Shown here: positions 44,024 to 47,766 of the stretch, piece after piece | Layout: each line of letters starts with the position of its first letter | How positions within the stretch are numbered: the first letter of the stretch is position 1 | Source of the DNA: an uncultured bacterium | GTDB lineage: Bacteria; Desulfobacterota; GWC2-55-46 | Assembly: GCA_905339405.1 (NCBI GenBank) | Contig: CAJPGC010000038.1 | Span: 1 to 47,766, forward strand | Direction: 5' to 3' | DNA length: 47,766 nucleotides | The notes under the pieces: model-generated | Databases searched by the model: none | What the model was told of the DNA's origin: nothing | The model's input: the letters and a program-made list of their open reading frames with translations, nothing else | Made by a program: the position numbers and the translations under genes

Positions 44024-46621
44024 ATGGCTGAGAAGACCGAAAAATACGACCATAAATCGATAGAGGCCCGCTGGCAGGGCGAATGGGAAGCGAACGGCGC
44101 GTTCAGGACCGCCGAGGGGGCCGACGCAGACAAAAAATATTACGTCCTCGAGATGTTCCCGTACCCCTCCGGCAAGATACACATGGGCCACGTCAGGAAC
44201 TACTCCATCGGCGACGTGCTCGCCCGTTTTCTCATGATGAAGGGCAGGAACGTCCTCCACCCGATGGGCTGGGACTCGTTCGGACTTCCGGCAGAGAACG
44301 CTGCCATACAGCACGGCATACACCCTGCCAAATGGACTCACGAGAACATAGACAACATGAGGACCCAATTGAAGCGCATGGGCCTCAGTTACGACTGGAC
44401 GAGGGAGGTCGCCACCTGCACGCCCGAGTACTACAGGTGGAACCAGTGGCTCTTTTTAAGGCTCTTGGAGAAGGGGCTGGCGTACAAGAAACGCTCTTCG
44501 GTGAACTGGTGCCCCGAGTGCGCCACGGTGCTCGCCAACGAGCAGGTCGAGGACGGCGAGTGCTGGAGGTGCGGCTCCACAGTCGAGATGAAAGAGCTCG
44601 ACCAGTGGTTCTTCAAGATAACCGCCTATGCCGACGAGCTCCTCGAATTCACCGAAAAGCTTCCGGGCTGGCCAGAGCGCGTGCTCGTTATGCAGAGGAA
44701 CTGGATCGGCAAATCCGTGGGAGCCGAGGTCGATTTCAAGCTCGAAGGCTCCGATGAATTCATCAAGATATTCACAACGAGGCCTGATACGCTTTTCGGC
44801 GTCACCTTCATGTCGCTTGCGGCAAGCCACCCCTTGATTGAGAAGATAACGACGCCTGAGCGCAAGGACGAAGTCAGGAAGTTCGCCGCGAAGGTAAAGT
44901 CAGAGGCGAAGAGCGCCCGTCCCGGAGCGGACGAGGCGGAAAAAGAGGGCGTCTTCACAGGCGCGTACTGCGTCAACCCCCTGACCGGCGACAGGGTGCC
45001 TGTTTACGCCGCCAACTTCGTCCTTATGGAATACGGCACAGGGGCAGTCATGGCAGTGCCAGCCCACGACCAGAGGGACTTCGAGTTCGGCGCCAAGTAC
45101 GGCCTGCCTGTTAAGGTGGTCATAAACCCGCCGGGCAAAGAGCTCGTCACCTCTGAAATGGAAGCCGCCTACGTCGACCCCGGCGTCATGGTCAACTCGG
45201 GCGCTTTCAACGGCATGGAAAGCTCTAAGGCCATGTCCGCCATAACCGAAGAGCTCGAAAAGCAGGGGAAGGGGAAAAAAACAATAACTTACAGGCTCCG
45301 CGACTGGGGCATATCGCGCCAGAGGTACTGGGGCTGCCCAATACCGGTAATCTACTGCGATACCTGCGGCACGGTCCCGGTGCCTGACGAAAGCCTTCCG
45401 GTCATACTCCCGGAGAACGTGAACTTCACCGGCAAGGGGCTCTCTCCGCTCGCCACGGCCGAAGGGTTCGTGAACGTCAGGTGCCCCAATTGCGGCTCCA
45501 TGGCAAGGCGCGAGACTGACACGATGGACACCTTCGTGGACTCTTCATGGTACTTCCTCAGGTACGCGTCGCCAAAGAATGAATCTCTCCCATTCACAAG
45601 GGAAGAGGCCGGCTACTGGATGCCCGTTGACCAGTACATTGGCGGCATAGAGCACGCTGTCATGCACCTTCTTTACGCGAGGTTTTTTACGAAGGCGCTC
45701 CGCGACCTGGGCCTTCACACGGTTGACGAGCCTTTTCGCAACCTCCTTACGCAGGGCATGGTCTGCAAGGAGATAACGAAGTGCCCGGAGCATGGATACC
45801 TCTACCCCGAAGAGGCCGCCGGAGGGAAGTGTTCGATTTGCGGCAAGCCAGTCTCGATAGGGCCTGTCGAGAAGATGTCGAAGTCGAAAAAGAACGTCAT
45901 AGACCCTGACAGGATAATAAGGGAGTACGGGGCCGACACCACGAGGCTCTTCTCCCTTTTCGCCGCTCCCCCTGAAAAGGACCTCGACTGGAATGAAGAG
46001 GGCGTCGAGGGCTCATACAGGTTCCTCGGCAGGGTATGGAGGCTCATTAATGAGAACCTCGACCTGCTTATAGAAGCGAAGGCGTGGGAAGGCGGCCAGC
46101 TAGAGGGCGGCCCGAAGGAGCTCTTCGGCGCGACCCACAGGACGATAAAGAAGGTCACGCAGGACATCGAAGAGAGGTTCCATTTCAACACTGCCATAAG
46201 CTCCATCATGGAGCTCGTGAACGCCTCTTATCAGCTAATGCCCCAGCTTGACGGCAAGGGGGCGGACGCAATCGAGGCCCGCGTCTTCAAGAAAGCAGCC
46301 GAGACGATAGTCCTCCTCATCGCGCCGTTCGCACCGCACATATCGGAGGAGCTCTGGGCAAGGCTCGGCTCAAAGGTTCCGGTCTACAGGACGAAATGGC
46401 CAACGTGGGACGAAGACGCCCTGAAGCAGGATGAGGTCGAGATACCGGTGCAGGTCAACGGCAAGGTAAGGGGCAGGGTAAGGGTGGCCGCCGGGGCCAA
46501 TGAGGCGGCGGTGAAGGAGGCCGTGCTCGCCGACGAGAAGATAAAGGAGTCGGTCGGCGGCAAGGAGATAAAAAAATTCGTCTACGTCACCGATAAGATA
46601 GTGAACATGGTGGTCGCGTGA
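44024..46621 (+). CDS. leuS: Leucyl-tRNA synthetase
   Basis: 865 aa, full-length bacterial LeuRS. Class I motifs HMGH (in [13 protein letters not shown]) and KMSKSKKN are intact, with the CP1 editing domain (about 220-420) between them. Starts at ATG 44024 after AAAGAGG at long spacing; a TTG at 44003 is possible. lptE overlaps its stop and holA follows, an order common in deltaproteobacteria. Confidence 0.97.
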   Translation: MAEKTEKYDHKSIEARWQGEWEANGAFRTAEGADADKKYYVLEMFPYPSGKIHMGHVRNYSIGDVLARFLMMKGRNVLHPMGWDSFGLPAENAAIQHGIHPAKWTHENIDNMRTQLKRMGLSYDWTREVATCTPEYYRWNQWLFLRLLEKGLAYKKRSSVNWCPECATVLANEQVEDGECWRCGSTVEMKELDQWFFKITAYADELLEFTEKLPGWPERVLVMQRNWIGKSVGAEVDFKLEGSDEFIKIFTTRPDTLFGVTFMSLAASHPLIEKITTPERKDEVRKFAAKVKSEAKSARPGADEAEKEGVFTGAYCVNPLTGDRVPVYAANFVLMEYGTGAVMAVPAHDQRDFEFGAKYGLPVKVVINPPGKELVTSEMEAAYVDPGVMVNSGAFNGMESSKAMSAITEELEKQGKGKKTITYRLRDWGISRQRYWGCPIPVIYCDTCGTVPVPDESLPVILPENVNFTGKGLSPLATAEGFVNVRCPNCGSMARRETDTMDTFVDSSWYFLRYASPKNESLPFTREEAGYWMPVDQYIGGIEHAVMHLLYARFFTKALRDLGLHTVDEPFRNLLTQGMVCKEITKCPEHGYLYPEEAAGGKCSICGKPVSIGPVEKMSKSKKNVIDPDRIIREYGADTTRLFSLFAAPPEKDLDWNEEGVEGSYRFLGRVWRLINENLDLLIEAKAWEGGQLEGGPKELFGATHRTIKKVTQDIEERFHFNTAISSIMELVNASYQLMPQLDGKGADAIEARVFKKAAETIVLLIAPFAPHISEELWARLGSKVPVYRTKWPTWDEDALKQDEVEIPVQVNGKVRGRVRVAAGANEAAVKEAVLADEKIKESVGGKEIKKFVYVTDKIVNMVVA

Positions 46622-47130
46622 AAATGAACCGTCTGATATCGGCCCTTGGGCTTCTGGCAGTCCTTTTCGTCTCCGGCTGCGGCTATCACGTCGCTGGCAA
46701 GGGCGGGGCAATGCCAGCCGGGGTAAAGAGCCTGGCGATACCGGTATTCGAGAACAGGACGGCTAAACCCGAAATCGAATCAGACCTGACGGCCGCCTTC
46801 GTCACCGAGTTCGTCTCATCGGTCAACGTCGATGGCGACGCCGGGCACGCGATGTACGGGGTCATAAAAAGGTACGAGCTCCAGCCGGTGTCGTTCACGA
46901 AGAGCGACATCAACCAGGAGTACAGGCTTACCGTGGAGATGACCCTCACGATAATAGACAAGAGCAGCGGCCAGGTGATATGGCGCGACGAGAACATCTC
47001 CGACTACGAGGACTTCACCGTAAACATCAACGACGTTACCGAGACGACCGAAAGGGAAGAGGCCGCGCTGGACAAGCTCGCTAGGGACACGGCCCGGCTC
47101 GTCAAGGAGCGGATGATGGAGGGCTTCTGA
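46618..47130 (+). CDS. lptE: LptE, LPS-assembly lipoprotein
   Basis: 170 aa from GTG 46618 overlapping the leuS stop (GTGA); ATG 46624 is an alternative. Signal peptide with lipobox FVSGC followed by GYHVAGKGG, the typical LptE start. LptE plugs LptD in the outer membrane for LPS insertion. The [11 protein letters not shown] segment near residue 45 is the family signature. It completes the LPS export genes of the window together with lptA, lptB and lptC. Confidence 0.93.
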   Translation: MKMNRLISALGLLAVLFVSGCGYHVAGKGGAMPAGVKSLAIPVFENRTAKPEIESDLTAAFVTEFVSSVNVDGDAGHAMYGVIKRYELQPVSFTKSDINQEYRLTVEMTLTIIDKSSGQVIWRDENISDYEDFTVNINDVTETTEREEAALDKLARDTARLVKERMMEGF

Positions 47131-47131
47131 C

Positions 47132-47766
47132 GTGGCCTTGAAGCCTGTCTATTATTTTTTCGGCTCTGACGATTACCTCATGGAAGACGCCTTCGAGAAG
47201 ATAAAGAAGGAGGCGTTGACCGGTGGGTTCGCGTCGATGAACTACCACGTCTACGAGGGCAAGACCCTGGAGGCAGGCGAGCTGGTCGCGACCGCCTCGA
47301 CCATGCCAGCCTTTGCCGAGTGGCGGCTCATCGTCGTGAAGGGGGCCGATTCAATCAAGGCGGCGCAGGAAAAGGTTCTGGCCGAGTACGTCAAGGACCC
47401 ATCCCCTACGACCTGCCTCGTTTTCCTGTCGTCTTCCTCAAAGGCAGACAGGAGCTCTGCTTTAATAAAGGCGCTCGATGAAAAAGGGTTTTTGAAAGCC
47501 TGCAACCGCCTCGGCGACAACGAACTATTGAGGTGGATACGGGACGAGGCCGCAAGGCAGGGCAAAAAGATAGCCCCGAGCGCGGCCGCCAAGCTTCTCG
47601 AGACGACCGGCAACAGGCTCCGCGACATAAAGGGCGAGCTCGACAAGATAGTGCTTTTCGTGGGAGAGAAGGAAGGGATCGACGACAAGGACGTCGAAGA
47701 GTCTGGCCTCGACTGCCGCGAAGAGTCGATATTCGGCCTGTCGGACGCCATCGGTAAAAAAGACGT
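47132..47766 (+). CDS. holA: DNA polymerase III delta subunit (partial, runs off the window)
   Basis: At least 211 codons from GTG 47132, 1 bp after the lptE stop; the 3' end lies beyond 47766. Family features: YYFFGSDDYLMEDAF at the N-terminus, FLSSSSKADRSSALIKAL, and GNRLRDIKGELDKI of the clamp-loader AAA-like domain. Delta opens the beta clamp during loading. The lptE-holA pairing is widely conserved. Confidence 0.93.
   Translation, partial: MALKPVYYFFGSDDYLMEDAFEKIKKEALTGGFASMNYHVYEGKTLEAGELVATASTMPAFAEWRLIVVKGADSIKAAQEKVLAEYVKDPSPTTCLVFLSSSSKADRSSALIKALDEKGFLKACNRLGDNELLRWIRDEAARQGKKIAPSAAAKLLETTGNRLRDIKGELDKIVLFVGEKEGIDDKDVEESGLDCREESIFGLSDAIGKKD

Overview
The window is GC-rich bacterial chromosome from a Gram-negative anaerobe. 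LPS export genes (kdsC, lptC, lptA, lptB, lptE), bamD, a rod-shape operon and the corrinoid/ferredoxin pair hgcA-hgcB (mercury methylation) fit an uncultured deltaproteobacterial (Desulfobacterota-like) lineage. This assignment rests on gene content and order only. Codon use is distinctive: AGG (Arg) and ATA (Ile) are common despite the high GC.

Layout. 1-2,664 is a large imperfect inverted duplication: kdsC-lptC appears twice, head to head, around a palindromic repeat. The right-hand copy continues into lptA-lptB-rpoN-hpf-ptsN-hprK-rapZ, mannose-type PTS IIA and IIB domains without a permease, HPr, EI, then metK and ahcY (to 14.5 kb). A structured, gene-free leader precedes cheA-cheW-cheW, which is followed by bamD and a TPR gene (to 19.5 kb). 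A compact unit with its own promoter and terminator then encodes a Cys-rich AbrB-like protein, HgcA and HgcB (19.7-21.4 kb). On the minus strand from 34.1 down to 21.4 kb lie mreB-mreC-mreD-mrdA-rodA-pgpA-pncC-thpR-recA-pilT-recX-alaS. On the plus strand follow a PpiD/SurA-like foldase and proS. 38.1-41.2 kb is an envelope/secreted patch: a tiny PEP-CTERM protein with a sigma-54-type promoter, a DUF3015 protein and a DUF4105 protein. A four-gene minus-strand operon follows (TlpA-like lipoprotein, nitroreductase, beta-hydroxyacid dehydrogenase-like enzyme, unknown protein). leuS-lptE-holA closes the window, holA being cut by the right edge.

How it works together. Much of the window builds the envelope: LPS (Kdo, Lpt), outer-membrane assembly (BamD, LptE), peptidoglycan elongation (Mre/RodA/PBP2) and periplasmic folding. 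The PTS proteins with HprK and RapZ look like a signalling rather than a sugar-uptake PTS. MetK and AhcY form the SAM/SAH cycle.

The least ordinary signals are the inverted duplication, two families of dispersed intergenic hairpin elements whose stems covary between copies, the hgc unit with paired cysteines in all three proteins, a thpR gene that appears to start at ATA, and the sigma-54-type promoter of the PEP-CTERM gene. No tRNA, rRNA, CRISPR array, prophage or transposase gene was found.
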